Shown here piece after piece: positions 49,609-63,575 of a stretch of 64,000 bases of DNA (its first letter is position 1; the number at the start of each line of letters is the position of its first letter). The stretch comes from Acanthacorydalis orientalis. Lineage: Eukaryota; Arthropoda; Insecta; Megaloptera; Corydalidae. Position numbers and translations under genes: made by a program. The stretch is taken from assembly GCA_034766995.1 (NCBI GenBank), contig CM068313.1, positions 37,639,996-37,703,995 on the forward strand. The letters run 5' to 3'. Below the pieces are notes generated by a model, which saw only the letters and a program-made list of their open reading frames with translations, searched no databases and was not told the origin of the DNA.

Positions 49609-50711
49609 TTAGGGTGTAACATATGAAATTGCGGAATTTGTAGGTAAGAATTAAAACACAATATTTTTAACGAAACAAAATATATTTAATCAAAATGAGC
49701 ACTATCATCTTCAATAGTTTTTTGCCAACTCGAAATCAGATTGTTGATCCCATTTTTTATAAAAATTTACATTTTTAGAGCTTATAAAGTCTTCGAGTCC
49801 TTGAATCACTTCTGTTTAATTTCGGAATTTTTTATTTCTTAAATAATATTCCAAGTGTCGAAAAAGATGATAGTCTGTCGGTGAAAGATCTGGTGAATAA
49901 GGAGGATATGGTAAAATTTTATAATTCGATGAATTTAATGTGAAAATTGTGATTCGAGATGTGTGTGGTCAAGCATTATCTTGCAGTAGTATTGGCCCAT
50001 ATCTGTTGATTAGAATTGGCTGTTTTACTTTTAATTTTTCATTCATATTGTCGATTTCGCGATAATATGAATCATCCGTAATTGCTTCGCCTGGTTTTAA
50101 AGAAGAATACTGGATTATTCCTTTATCTGTCCACCACACGGTAATTAAGTTTTTTTTTTGGTGTAATGACGGTTTTGGTGCGTGTTCTGCAGCTTCATTT
50201 GCATTTAACCATTGTCCAGATCTTTTTCTGTTATCATACAGAATCCATTTTTCATTACAAGTAATGATTCGATTTAAAAATAGCGTTTTATCATTTCGAA
50301 TCATCAATAAAGAACACACCTCTAAGCATCTCTCAGTGTCTGATTATCTGTCAATTCGTGCGGCACCCACTTATCCAGCTTTTTCACCTTTCCTATTACA
50401 GCGAGGTGACGAGAAACAGTCATAACACGTATACTTAAATCACATATAAGAGCTCGAACTGTTGTATGTGGATTAGCTTCCACCATGGCTTTCAAATGTA
50501 GTTCGTTCACAATGGTTTTGGGCCTTCCTGGAGGCTCACTGTAGAGATTCATATTACCGGAACGAATTTTTTTGAACCATAATTGAATTGTTCTCTGGCT
50601 AGCCGACTCTTCTCCCAAAGCTCGATTGATATTTTTACCAGCTACCCCTGCATTGTGTTTCAACTTGAACTCATATAAAAAATGTAGACGCAAATCTTTT
50701 GTGGACACCAT
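49609..50711 (-). mobile_element. Mariner element, one end plus full-length relic transposase
   Basis: The 3' end of the element is at 49609, TTAGGGTGTAACATATGAAA then TTGCGG, after TA. This matches the general mariner end pattern (TTAGG.TG......AATTGCGG). The transposase relic follows, encoded on the minus strand. I could not find the other inverted end upstream of the start codon, within about 350 bp past 50711. It is lost, strongly diverged, or further out. Confidence 0.7.
49711..50711 (-). pseudogene. Mariner (D34D) transposase pseudogene, near full length
   Basis: The ATG at 50711 opens MVSTKDLRLHFLYEFKLKHN, then the first helix-turn-helix, IQLWFKKIRSGN, the PGRPKTIV linker and KLDKWVPHELTDN. 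WVPHEL is a mariner signature. One frameshift and a TAG (50322-50324) follow, then CSLLMIRND and FLNRIITCNEKWILYDN. The first catalytic Asp of the usual TCDEKW is Asn here (codon 50254-50256). Next is ILLQDNA, a TGA (49966-49968) in place of the Arg of DNARPH, then YSPDLSPTDYH with exactly 34 residues between the second and third Asp, the classic D34D spacing. A TAA (49816-49818) follows, and the tail ends at 49711. Total about 333 codons, the normal length. The enzyme would cut and rejoin DNA; this copy cannot. It resembles the group that includes the mariner part of SETMAR. Confidence 0.92.
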
Positions 50712-51403
50712 CCTGTTAAAGGATATAAAAAAAAATAAAAATAACTCCGTATTTAAAAATAACTAAAGGATACACTACATTAGTCAATACCAAATAGCTA
50801 AACTTGTAAAATATTCCACAGAACCTTTCTCAATTGCGGTCGACATCTGACTGACTGAAATTCGGTAACTTGATAAGTTACAACATAATAATACATTTGA
50901 AACAATTTAGAAATATATGCGAATTCATACTGTGATATCAAAGTTATTAAATGCTGATTTTTACTGAGATTTTTAAATTCCTTCACAGTATGGATGTAGT
51001 TTAATGATCTCCATTAGGACAATTTCGGGAACGTTTGTGCAACGTGTGCCTTACAGATAGATTATTGTTATCAAATAAAAATATATATTTTTGTTATAAA
51101 CAAATCAATAAAAATAATTTACTAAAGTGACAATTCTAGTTTCGCTGTACGGTTAAATTCATTTTCACAAATGAATCACTACCTCAATCACTTTCATTAT
51201 TAAACTTTCGGTTATCAAATTGAACAAATGTTGATTAATTCTTGAATATTTTGATATAAAGAAAGGTTTGTGGTTTGTAATAGCCACTCATTCATAAGAA
51301 TACTACTATAATATTTTTTAACTATGTCAATTAAATATAAACATTAAAAGAACATGTTATTATTTTTTTTAAAAAGTAACTCAGATAATTTTCTGCTTCT
51401 TTT

Positions 51404-51409
<6 letters not shown>

Positions 51410-51472
<63 letters not shown>
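51410..51472. repeat. (TA)31 microsatellite
   Basis: Uninterrupted TA run of about 63 bp. Confidence 0.95.
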
Positions 51473-51475
<3 letters not shown>

Positions 51476-52901
51476 ATTAGAACTATTTATTTATTTAAAA
51501 ACGGATTATGTATAGACTTATCCTTGACTAATAACCAACAAAAAAAAACAAATAAATACAAAAAGGCAAAAAAACTATAGATTATATTGTCTACAAAGAT
51601 TTATTTTAATTGAAGGTTAAATAATAATATAGAAAAATGCGATGTTGACGCAATAAAAGTATACATAAATATGTAAAAAATTCTTATAAGGCATACATAT
51701 ATATATACGTGTGTAAAATATTTTCATAAATTGACGCGTGGGGTAAAAAGCCTTAAATAGAACATCAGCACACGCTCGATATATTTTGCAAGTTCTTGAA
51801 ATAACTTCTCTGACTTCACACGAGGAACTATTATAATAATTACTCCAATTTCATTATTAAATTTACATATGTCTTCTTTGATTTTATGTATATTTAACAA
51901 GTGTTAATATTAATTTAAATTCATATAATATTGACCATTGTTAATATTATTATAAAATATCCTTATTTGCATTAAAATAAAATAATAATAATAATAAAAT
52001 TTGAACGAACGATGCATTGATACAATTTTTTTATTTAAATTTTAACAATCAATAAGAAAGAAATCGATTTGATAACATTTTACGGGTAGTGTAAAATATA
52101 TAACATTTAAATTAAATTAAAATTAAAAAGAAAATATAAATCATAACTTATTATTTACAAACGCACGTACATCAAGTTTATTTGTATTGGGCCAGTAATC
52201 AGCACTGTGTGTAGTCAGCTTAAAGAAGATGGTTTCAAATATGAAACTATGAGCTTCAATGCTTTAAATAATTGTACACGTGATAATGACAACAAATACA
52301 CACTGTTTGAAAGTTTCGCTGTACGAGTACTATTAATACATTTACATCTTAAGCTTATATATTAAAATATTAACGACTGTGAAATCAACAATTTCGTTAT
52401 TTAAAGAAATGAAAATAAATTGAATTAGAATAGTTCTACGGCAGTTTTAAACTGTAATTTCATTATATCGCTTTTAATTACTCACTGAATGTTTAAATAA
52501 TTTTTCACTGATAATTGTTCATACACTCATAATATTAATACTTGTAGCAATTTATTTTCGCGAATAAATTTTTATATTAATAATATTCGTAACCATATTC
52601 CTATAAAATGATTGAATTTCATAAAATAATAATGTTATCTGCACAACTTAATTATAGCTAATGGATCTAATACCACTACTACTGCAAAACGGTTTAGAAT
52701 TATCGGATGATTAGTTTTCATTGTCATTCTGTGAAATTCTTTTAGCTCACAATTTTCCTTATTCTTTCTATCTAGGTCTTTTTCTATTTCCGCTTATTTT
52801 ATCTCTCTAATGGTGCCCATTCCATTACTTCTTCGATAGTCATTCTTCGTTCATTTTCTAGATGTACTATGTCAAATAACTTGTTTCTTTTTTATATCCT
52901 T

Positions 52902-53097
52902 TATATATATATATACATATATATATACAAATATATATACATATATATATATATGTATATGTATATGTATATATATATGTATATATATATGTATATGTAT
53001 ATATATATATGTATATGTATATGTATATATATATATATGTATATACATGTGTATACATATATGTATATATATATTTATGTATATATATATATATATA

Positions 53098-53149
<52 letters not shown>

Positions 53150-53163
53150 GTATTTATATGTAT
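52902..53163. repeat. Large TA/TATG microsatellite block
   Basis: About 260 bp, the longest simple repeat in the window. It is made of TATATATG, TATATG and TACATA steps in the first half and nearly pure TA in the second. Long Tyr-Ile frames on both strands come from it and are not genes. Confidence 0.97.
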
Positions 53164-53169
53164 AAACAC

Positions 53170-56100
53170 ATAATTTTTACACATAATAACAATAACTGTT
53201 AATATGAATAAAAGTACAGAATGAATGTTTTTTTAAAAAAAAACTACAATACAATTTTTGCATATCGACAAAAATACAAAGAAAATATGATCTGTGTTTC
53301 GTCATAAAATACTTATCTTTATTTCCTTGAAAATGATGAACTCTTTGTACGATGCATCATCTGCAATATGAACATTGCAAAGCCGTAAGTAGACTTCAAA
53401 AGAACAACTCAAATGCAGACGTAACCATTACTGTAAATAGAAGGGTCCGCTGTGTCCAAAATTACTTCCTGTGATGCTGAACAATGGTTCTGTTCACATA
53501 TTATAAATTGTTATGGTCTCTTTTTCTACATGTGAACACTGACTAGGAGTCTCTTATGTTGTTTATGGCGAACAAGTGAGGGAAATGATAATAAAAATAT
53601 AATAATATAATTGATAATCTACGAAATTTTAAAACTAAACAGATTGTAAATAATATTTAATTTTTTCTTTAATTTATTACTCATTTGTACCGAAAATAAA
53701 TTATTATTTAATAAAAAGATATGATTATTGTAAAAGTTTTCTTGTTTATGTATATATCATATTACATATTTTTTGACTCAAATCTATTTTTCTATTTTCC
53801 TTACAGTTAATTTAAGCATTTTTTTTAAAAAAATTATTATTTAGAAAAGTATTGTTAGACTGGTTATTCGTGTTAAAAAAAATGTTTTTTTTCAAGATTA
53901 CTGATATAAATTCTTTAAATTTTGAAATATTTTAATATATACTAGCGATTTTAATATAATTTTATAGATTTTAATATATGTATGTAATATTTATTTTTAA
54001 TACATAATTTTACATGTTGTCTAATTAATGTTTCTTAATTTTTATATATATGCCTCTATACGATTTTTAAATTATTAATTTAATGTAATTTATTAAAAAA
54101 TTCTTTAATTTATTGTTCTTAAATCTCATTTTGTTAGTTTTTAATATTAAATCTCTCAGTTCATCTTATAATTATCTTATAGTTTAAATAGTGAATTCAT
54201 TAAAATAGTGAAAATAGTTAAAAAGTGAATTCATCTTATAAGTTTAAATAGTACGCTGTTATATTTGTTGCTCTTGTTTAAATATTTTTTTTTTATTTAC
54301 TGGCATATTTTCAAGAATGTAAGCACACTTTATCTTCTTATGTGATACTTTAATTTTTATTTCTGTGATTTGTATCTAGGTATTCTTTAAATACTGAATA
54401 ACAAATGATTACAATTCGCGTCGATGACAAGTTAATTAGTAGAATCTCACTGATACGCATTATTACAGAATGTTTTTGAAATCGACAAAGTTTTGAACAC
54501 AACCTTATATAATTGTAACTATTTTCTTTTTGATCTGTCATGTTGAAAAATTGAAATAAAGTATAAAACGATCTTCTTACTAATTTGAACTGATTTTTAT
54601 ATTTTGTCTGTGGTAAAATATTAAAGTTTGTAATAAGGTTTATTTTTCCATTTTTTGACACGTATTTCTTTTTTATTATAAAATATACATTATATTATAG
54701 CTAAAACAATTTTATTTAATATGTTCGAATCTTGAAAGTTTGTGCTTTGATTGAAATGGAAGTTGATTTTTCTGTATTCGTATATTTTCTGTATAGAATT
54801 GTTTTATTCATTATTCGATTAGAGTATAATTTTTATATTAATTTTTTTTTCAAAGTAACAACTATATTAATTTGAGAAAAAAATTCACGAATATAATTTT
54901 AAAACGAAATAATTACATATTATATTTCAGTGTCATTAGAATTTATTTTCAATTTTTTTTAGAGAACAAAAATATTACAAGTCGATAAATTAGGATAATA
55001 AGTGAGAGTACTTTAATTATTCATTAATTTATTTAATAATTACCCTGATTTTTCAACTTGTAAATATTTTTGTTTTCTAGACTAACATTAAAAATATTTT
55101 TGAAGAACCCCAGTACCTTCAGATACTAAAAACTCTCATACAAAATTAACTGTGAGATGAGGTATTGTTAAAAGTAACCAACTGCTTTGTTCTCGATAAT
55201 GTGGGTAAAGTCTATGAATTATTTAATTTAAACGCTTCAAAATTCTCAAATAATAGTTTACAATGACATTTATGCACTTGGGAATAAAGTCATTGTTAAT
55301 TTTGCTCTTTGAAAATCGCTATAAACATTTTATGAGACAGGTATATATTTAACAAAATAAAAAATACGACTTAAAACTTAAGAATGACTTACATGCTTTA
55401 CCATCAGGTATTAAATAATGTTCTTTTTTCAATTTAAATATTAATTTTCAATAATCGTGATCATCAACTTTGTAATCGAAAAAAAGTAAAATGTTTAAAA
55501 ATATTAAGATTATTAAATGTAATTATCATCTCGAGTTTCCCCTCATATGCTAACTTTATATGATTCATTCACCGCTGGAAACATTTGTGCAGTCCGATTT
55601 GGACAGATTGCACAGATGGTTTGTCGCTTTCTTCCTAATTAATTGCCTTCACGTATTTAAACCTGTTCTACCTTAATGGATTTCATCAGTGGTTGAACTC
55701 TCTTTATTTTTTTAATGATACAATTTATAACATTTAATACAAAGTTCCGCATTATAAATGATTGTAAATGAATAAATGATAAACATTGAACATTTAATAT
55801 CTTTTATTAAACATCTTAAGAAAATACAGTTCTGCTAAATATTTTTTTACATTCTTATCCTTCATGAATATGTTGTGAAAAATATTAATAATGTAGCCAT
55901 TAACAAGTTTAAATATAAATTTATTTAGTATGTAAATTGAAAAAAAAATCATTTATAATTTTAAAACGGTCACTATTTAAAAAGAATTTTATTTAATTTG
56001 AATTATTTGGAATTCTAAATAATGAAAGTGGACATTATATATATACATATATATAATTCACTGTCAATACAGCAGTTTATTTTTTAAATTTTACCAAAAT

Positions 56101-59100
56101 TACTTTTAATTATTAAAAGAAAGCTGCTATTGAGACATTTTCAAATAATTTTTGATTATTATTATTATTGATTATATATTTGTTATAGCCTCGGTGAATA
56201 TTAAACAGACGTATATTGTTATTACTGCAATTTAAAATATGACTTTCTAACTGCTGGCATGATTTATAAACAAATTGAAAACAGTTAATGTGTTTTATTT
56301 CAGTATTTTCTTTCTTTTTTAGAAAAATCGACTAATCTTATTTTGTTATTTTTAAAGTTGAATTTGTTATATGATTGCTCCTCGTCTTTTAAAATCCCTC
56401 TTCTTTTTTCGCTCATGCTTAAGCAATCTTCAAGCAGGTGTACTTTGTTCTTTAACGAATTGCAAAGATAGTATTTCTCCGTGATGTCATCTCTGTGCAG
56501 GTATTCATGCGATTTAAATAATTGAAGACATGTTAATAATAGTTACCTTGTCAGCAACACTGATGTTAGAAAAATAAGTATAAATTAAATTAACTTTGTA
56601 TGTAACCTGAAAACAGATTTTTGTTTATATGCCACTGAAAAAGGAGTAATACATTTAAAGGATTCGTAAGCTATTCGTTTAAAATTCAAAACACTTATCT
56701 TTACTAATCCATTTTATTTTATTTACACAATTCATATAATAATAGTTGATATAATAATCATTATTAGAATAATAATATTTGACATTTATTATTTGTTTAC
56801 ATTGTAGATATCTAATCGTTAATTACATAAAATTCCGAATTAATTTCGTATATTATGGTTACACACTTAGTATCTTAAATATACTTATGGTGTTTTACAC
56901 TATATACACGGTACAATAATGAAAACAGATTATTTCATCATTCAAAACACACAAGTCATTTTGATACAGTGGTACTCTTACTTTACGTTTTAGTCAGGTA
57001 TGACTTGAGTGTATGATATCTGACAGTGACTATATGTACATGGTATACTAGTAAGATAAATCTCTGTTACTATTGATTATAGTTACATCAGAAATATTTA
57101 TAGTACGATCTGTGATGTAAATATCCGCAAAATAACATCGACCATCTATTAAAAAACTCACAAGAAACAAGAGTCGAGAAAGAGAAAACAAATTCGCTAA
57201 TCTACGTTTTATACTCTTTCAGATATATTTTCATATAATTACTTTTTTATCTTCAAAATGCAATTTAACAATAACGAGAAATCGAGATATTCTTTGTAGA
57301 TAAGATTTATTTTCAGACATTCGTTTTAATAATTTATTTCAATAATATTGTTTTCAATGTAAAAATGGTATTTTTATACATGAAAGTTACTTTGTGTGCG
57401 AAAATGTGAAGGACTTTTACTGGCCTTTGGCGATAATTATGCAAATGTAAAAAATTCGAGAAAACGATTATTTTATAGCCACTTAGTATGCAATAAAATT
57501 CATCAAAAATGTATAAAATTATTTTTTTCTATTATAATTTATGTTATATCGTTAAAACTTCAACAGCAACAAATTTATACATGTATTGTCAAATTACATT
57601 TTGTATAGATTTCAGAAATGCCTTAAGTGATCCAATATGAACAGCAGTCATCTAAAATATCGAATTTGAAAATTAACAATAGATCCGTATTATTTTAAGT
57701 GCATTTATTTGTATCAATGATATCTCATTGTACTCTGAACGAAATGGCAATAACTTAATATCAAAAATTAACGATACATGTCTCATAACGTAACAGAACG
57801 TAAACGATATCTCGTTTTACACACGCACCAAGAAATTAACACATTTCACAATGAAAGAACAAATATTGCAGTCTGAAATTATTAACAAAAATATGTTAAT
57901 GGATTTCACATTCATCTTTGGTTGAGAATAAACCATAATTTATCACCACAAAGTAATACATTCTTATCAAACACATAATGCAGTTCACAGTAGTTATTTC
58001 AAGGTCACTACACTATTGCGATACGAAAGGTTACAGCATGTTTCCGCCAGATTAGATTTTTTTAACATTCAACAAGTAAAAAGCTGGAATTCATGACGAT
58101 TACTTTTTAACCTAGCGTGTTTTCCTTTGTAAATACTTCGTATTTTTAAAGCTTGTTCCATATTATTCTATTATACGTGCTCGATCATTTTCTTGTTCAA
58201 TAAGGCAGCTTAAAAAGCTTCATGTGTGAAAACATGGATTCTTCGAAAAGAAGAACATTCGATAAATGTCAAAGTAAAATCACTCTGTGAAATATCATGT
58301 AGGTCAAAATGAGCGATGAAACAACATCATTTAACTCATTTTCATTTTCGATCGAATTCAATAAACCACACCAAATATAGTTTATTATCGTTTTTCTGGA
58401 ATACTTTTCAGTTTTTTTTTTCTGTTTCCGTTTTCAACATTTCGAACTGAAATTACTTATGTATTTTGTTGATTATTCAATTTGTTTTACTATTATTTTT
58501 GACCTGTTTCACAAGACCTCTACCGAATTAAATACAAATGTATCATGTATTTAATTTTAATTAACGAATAATGGCTTCTTTGTACTCAGAGAGTATTAAG
58601 TCTATTTTTATAAAATCATTTGATTTCACTTCATTGTTCAGTCGTATTATTTCTTAGTTATTTAAACAAAATCTGAGTATAGTATACATTCACACACACA
58701 TATGCTTACATATATATGTATAATACTAGCACATTTTTAAAAATTATGTAAATGTAGTTTTAAAATAAATAGAGAAAATAGTAACTAAAAATAGCAAACA
58801 AAAAAATTTAAGCCAAAAAGAAAATTAAGGTATTATCATTGCAGTAGTATTTACCTAACAATTATATCATTATTTATTTAGTTTGTAAAATTGAATTATA
58901 TTAATAATACTATTTTTATTATCAAATTCTGATTTCTTTAAATATTTAAATATCGACGTCAAGCACGAACTATATTGTAATCTATAAACATTTATTGAAT
59001 GAAATTCAGTTTTAGAGATGAATAATTTTAAAAGATTTTTATCAAAAAGGTACTATTTTTTTGATAGAAGAATTCAAGTTGATAAATGAGGATAATATAA

Positions 59101-59325
59101 ATGTGTTAATTTCAATTATAGAAACTTTTTTTATATTACTTTAAGCAACTGAATAGCAAATTTAATCGAAAAACGTCTTATTTATTGAAAGAAATCAGAG
59201 GGGAAATGATTTACTTTTGTTATAAATTCAGAAATGTTGTTAATGAAGTGAAATCTATATTTTAATACAAACTTTTTTTGTTTTTAAAATCTGTTTTGTA
59301 TTTATTAAGCAAGATTTACATACAT
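53170..59325. other. 6-kb stretch nearly free of microsatellites, no gene seen
   Basis: Only a short TA run at 56036-56056 occurs here, against one tract per 1-2 kb elsewhere. Less AT-rich patches lie at about 53.33-53.58, 55.54-55.70 and 57.75-58.35 kb. No frame over 103 codons and no known domain. It may be older or more constrained intronic or intergenic DNA, or long untranslated sequence of a neighbouring gene. No transposon was recognised. Confidence 0.35.
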
Positions 59326-59329
59326 GATT

Positions 59330-59352
59330 ACACACATATATGTGTGTGTATA

Positions 59353-59392
<40 letters not shown>
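59330..59392. repeat. (CA)n(TG)n(TA)n microsatellite
   Basis: ACACATATATGTGTGTG is followed by TA. Confidence 0.95.
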
Positions 59393-59397
<5 letters not shown>

Positions 59398-59399
59398 AA

Positions 59400-62220
59400 A
59401 GCAACTGTAATCTTAAACTATTGAAAAATTCACTTCAATAAATTGAAATGATTCGAAATTCACTTAGTACTATTTAATAACTACATTGGTATTTTATTAA
59501 AAACGACGCGAGAAATGAAAATTACGACCATTTAATTATTTAATCGTAACAAAATATTATTTACGTCAAATTAAAATCTAAACATTAACTATATTGCCTA
59601 TAAAAGAATATAAATGTGACTTAGAAAAGTACAAAAATATATTTTGTGAAAATGTGAGTATAACATACTCAGAGTTCGTCTTACTAATACCAAATTAAAA
59701 AAATAGCTACATGAGTCAATTCAACACGACATGTGTAACATTGTGAAGATGGTTGTATTAAAAATAGTTCTCAGAGTATCATCCTTCAAAAATTAGTATT
59801 TAAAGGAGGTTAATGTCACATTTAAAACAATGCAACATTTGATTGTATGGGAAAGTCGTGCTTCGTAATAGTTATATTTATATAAATATTATAAAAATAT
59901 ATTCCTTAAAATCTATATTTTATTTGTATTTTTTTTTTACACATACGTGATTGAATTCTTATCATTTTCACTGGTATTATCTTGTATATGTAAAATAGAA
60001 TGAAATGTAAACTATTTGTTACTCTGAAGACTTTTTGTCATTTATATTTATATTAAGAGGAGATAATGTAAACTATTCGAAACTGTAAATGTTGTAATTA
60101 AATCAAATAAACGTACACACATTTTAAAAAAAATATGAAAACATGTACAGTTGATAAGATTCCTTTTTACATCGTATCTTTGATAAAAAGCTTCATAATT
60201 ATTCCTTATTTTTTTTATCAAAAAAAATTTGCTTATGTATATACTTTAAGGTGATAACCTTACTGGAAAATATTAACACTATGAATGTTTACTAATCAAA
60301 TATCGCAAAGATTAACAATTCCTTCAATAATTACTTTATAAGAAATGTTTTCTGTATAGTCAATTCAACATACTTTTTAACTGAAGTTTTACAATAAAAT
60401 TCTAACATAATAACAATGATGCTAAGAATATTCTTATAAGAATTTTAAGTATTTTCTAGAAAAAATTAAAATCGATACTCTCATTTGATAGTTGAAAACT
60501 TTATTTTTTTTTATGTTCACATACATATATTCAACTGGTCTACATTTTACAATTAATACTGCTAAATTGTTAAAAATTTGTAATTTTTTTCAAAAGAAAA
60601 CATTTTATGCAAAATGTGATAACAGAAAATATTAATTAACTTATTGAATTTCAGTATAGATATATGTCAATTGGTATGCAGATTTACTTTTTGAAACTAG
60701 GTTCTTCTAATTATTTGTATATATTTTTAGATTATGTATTATATTAATTTAAAAAATGAATTATGCATAGATCTAAGTCGATTCTGATTTCAAATTACTA
60801 TTATTATTAAGTGTGCAATAAAAAAAATGTATATATATATATATATTTGACTGGTTTTATATAAATATACATTTTAATCTCGCAATTTATGCGTTGTGGG
60901 TAAGTTAATTGATATCTTTTCAAGTCTATGATTTGCATAAAATATTCTATTCGATTTTTATACTAAACCAGTTTCAATAGTACATGTATTTATATAAAAA
61001 AGTGCGGTCTGATTTACAGATCGAAAATAATATAAGTGCACAGTGGAAGTTAGTATTTTTTTTAAAAAAACGTTATCAACAACAATACTATCGGGATGTG
61101 ATGAGAACATTAATCGTTCATGTTCACATGTAAAATAAATCATAACACTTAAATGATTTAGTTAAATTTTATTTGCATCAGTGAAACATGAAACAAGCTC
61201 CAAAATAACATTCGAAATTAACATGTCGAAACAATAAAACAAAACAGGCGCTAAGAAAACATTTAGTGGTGTATTATTCATCTATCATATATTAAACACA
61301 GAAAAATACGCACTTGCGAAAACTATATACATATATACAGAAACCTAACAAACACATTAACACATAACGTGTCGTACATAATGAAAAACATCAACGAAGG
61401 TACATCTAAAAGCGTTTTACAAAACAATATTAAACAATAACTAGTAGATAAAACACTAGAAATGTTCTACAATAATTAAATTTACATGTTCAGCGTTTGC
61501 GTGTTCACGTAAAATTTAATTTATTGGCTCAAATATTTGCTTTCACATACAAACCAGTCTATTTTGTAACTTTCTTAACACATTTAAATATTAAATATGT
61601 TCGTATGTTTAAGGCCAAATTTTGATTTATATTAATAAGACACATGATGTTCATTATGCCGTATAAACAAAATTCATCACGCTCTGTTGTCGTATCAATT
61701 ATATGTCTTAAGCCCTTCTTCTTGTCTCATACAACACACAATGTCGATTTACACAAAAAATATAAATGTTACGTAAACACACAAAAAAATTATACAGATT
61801 ATTGTGCTGACACTTGAAAACAACTTTATTTTCTTCTAAATATCTACATATAGACTTTTTCAAATTTATTATTATATATTTTGTACATAACTAGAATTAT
61901 AAAATCATTGCTCTTTTACTATTTTCGTTATACTTATTTTGTATGTATTAAAAATATTGTTACGAATCTTTAATTCTTTTTCGATATCTAAAGAACAACT
62001 TAAGCTCGGTTCAGATATTTTGTTTTTTTCATATTCATGATCAATTTGTTTGTGTTTATGCCACGAAGATAAATTAATTTCCTCTCTCATCTCATTAAAG
62101 AATCCAGAATTAAATACATTCTAAAGAGATATACGGTTTAAGAATTTTGTTATATGATCTGTATTTAATAAAATATTAAAACAAAATCTGATTAGGTACA
62201 CATAAATATTATATTTATAC
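59400..62220. other. Gene-free sequence with A/C-rich patch
   Basis: From about 61.14 to 61.86 kb the plus strand is richer in A and C and poor in long T runs, unlike the flanks. A long untranslated region on the minus strand would look like this, but nothing proves it. A short TA run lies at 60829-60847. No gene seen. Confidence 0.35.
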
Positions 62221-62225
62221 AGCAA

Positions 62226-62246
62226 TGTATATATATATATATATAA
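62226..62246. repeat. Short (TA)n run
   Basis: About 21 bp. Confidence 0.85.
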
Positions 62247-62664
62247 TATTCTTTCTTTCTTCTCCACTTGCAGACATTAATCAAATTTAACTGAATAAGA
62301 GGCTCTGTAATTCAAATTAAGGGCGCTCTTAGATTTTCACGAAGAAGAATAATTAAAAAATAAAATTTTATTTAAAAAAATGATTTAAAGATCTGGAATA
62401 AATCCATTAAATGAATTCAAATTAGATCAAAATCTGTTACTAACTAAAATTATACAGTTTTTACAAATATATATTTGAGATTGATGATATCTGTGAGGTC
62501 AAGTAGGATTCAAATTGAAATATCTCATTTAATAAAGACTGACCAATTTTTGAATTGTAAAGAAATATATCTATTTGCTTTTATTATTATTGTTTTATTA
62601 ATTATTTTAATTTTTCTTTAGATTTTTTAATAGTTGTGATAATTTAATTTATATTAAAAATTAT

Positions 62665-62668
<4 letters not shown>

Positions 62669-62725
<57 letters not shown>
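62669..62725. repeat. (TA)28 microsatellite
   Basis: Uninterrupted TA run of about 57 bp. Confidence 0.95.
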
Positions 62726-62727
<2 letters not shown>

Positions 62728-63213
62728 ACTTTACATTTAACCAGCTTCATTGTTTGTTCTTTCTTTTCAAAAAATAATTTTCCACTAACTGTAGTTTATT
62801 ACTGCGTAAGTAGTAAATTGTTTATTCACTAGTCCGATAAAATTGCTAAATCTGAACTGAATTGTCTTTTATTTTTTTTCTGAGTATAATTAGAAATGTC
62901 ACGTGTGTTTATTATATATAAAATATTTATCTGTGAAGAAACTCTCCAAGTATATTTTTTTTTCATTTAGAGTAATTGCCTTTTATTAATCTTTTATGGA
63001 ATAAGAGTAAAAAAAGTATAAGCATATAAAGCATAATAAAAAATTCATTAATATTTTTGTCAATAAAATATAAATATTTTTATATCAAAAATGATGCTGA
63101 ATTCTGATTAACAGGTCGAGAATTTGAAATGTTTTTTTATTGTCTATCGTTTAAATTTTTTATTTAATAATAAAACATTATATCTTAATAACATTTTGAT
63201 TTTAATTTTCTAC

Positions 63214-63252
63214 TTACACACACAGCCATACACACACACACATATATATATA
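63214..63252. repeat. (CA)n(TA)n microsatellite
   Basis: Short CA run, interrupted by GCCATA, then TA. Confidence 0.9.
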
Positions 63253-63537
63253 TTTAACTGTGAGTACAAAAGAAAATTTATAAAAAAAGTAATTTCAATA
63301 AACTTTTTATTTATGTATATTGCAAAGTTGTTGGCATATCGACATACTGAACACTTTAAAACATTTTTTAGTGTTGACATTAAGGAATCCGCTTTTTGGA
63401 CACTTGAATTTTGATTTTATTTTGTATAATGAAAAATAAATAAAAATAATAACGTTTTTCCCGTTCACACAACTTTAAGCATTTTTTCTGACATTTCTAA
63501 TAATTGGCTAACCTTGCCTGCTCGTAGATCTAGAGAT

Positions 63538-63575
63538 TTACATATATATATATATATATACACACTTATACACAC
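63538..63575. repeat. (TA)n(CA)n microsatellite
   Basis: TA run, then CACACTTATACACACG. Confidence 0.9.

Noticed and set aside
50798..50986. Minus-strand 62-codon frame upstream of the mariner transposase
   Set aside because: No recognisable motif. It is not in the normal mariner layout and is most likely a chance frame in flanking DNA.
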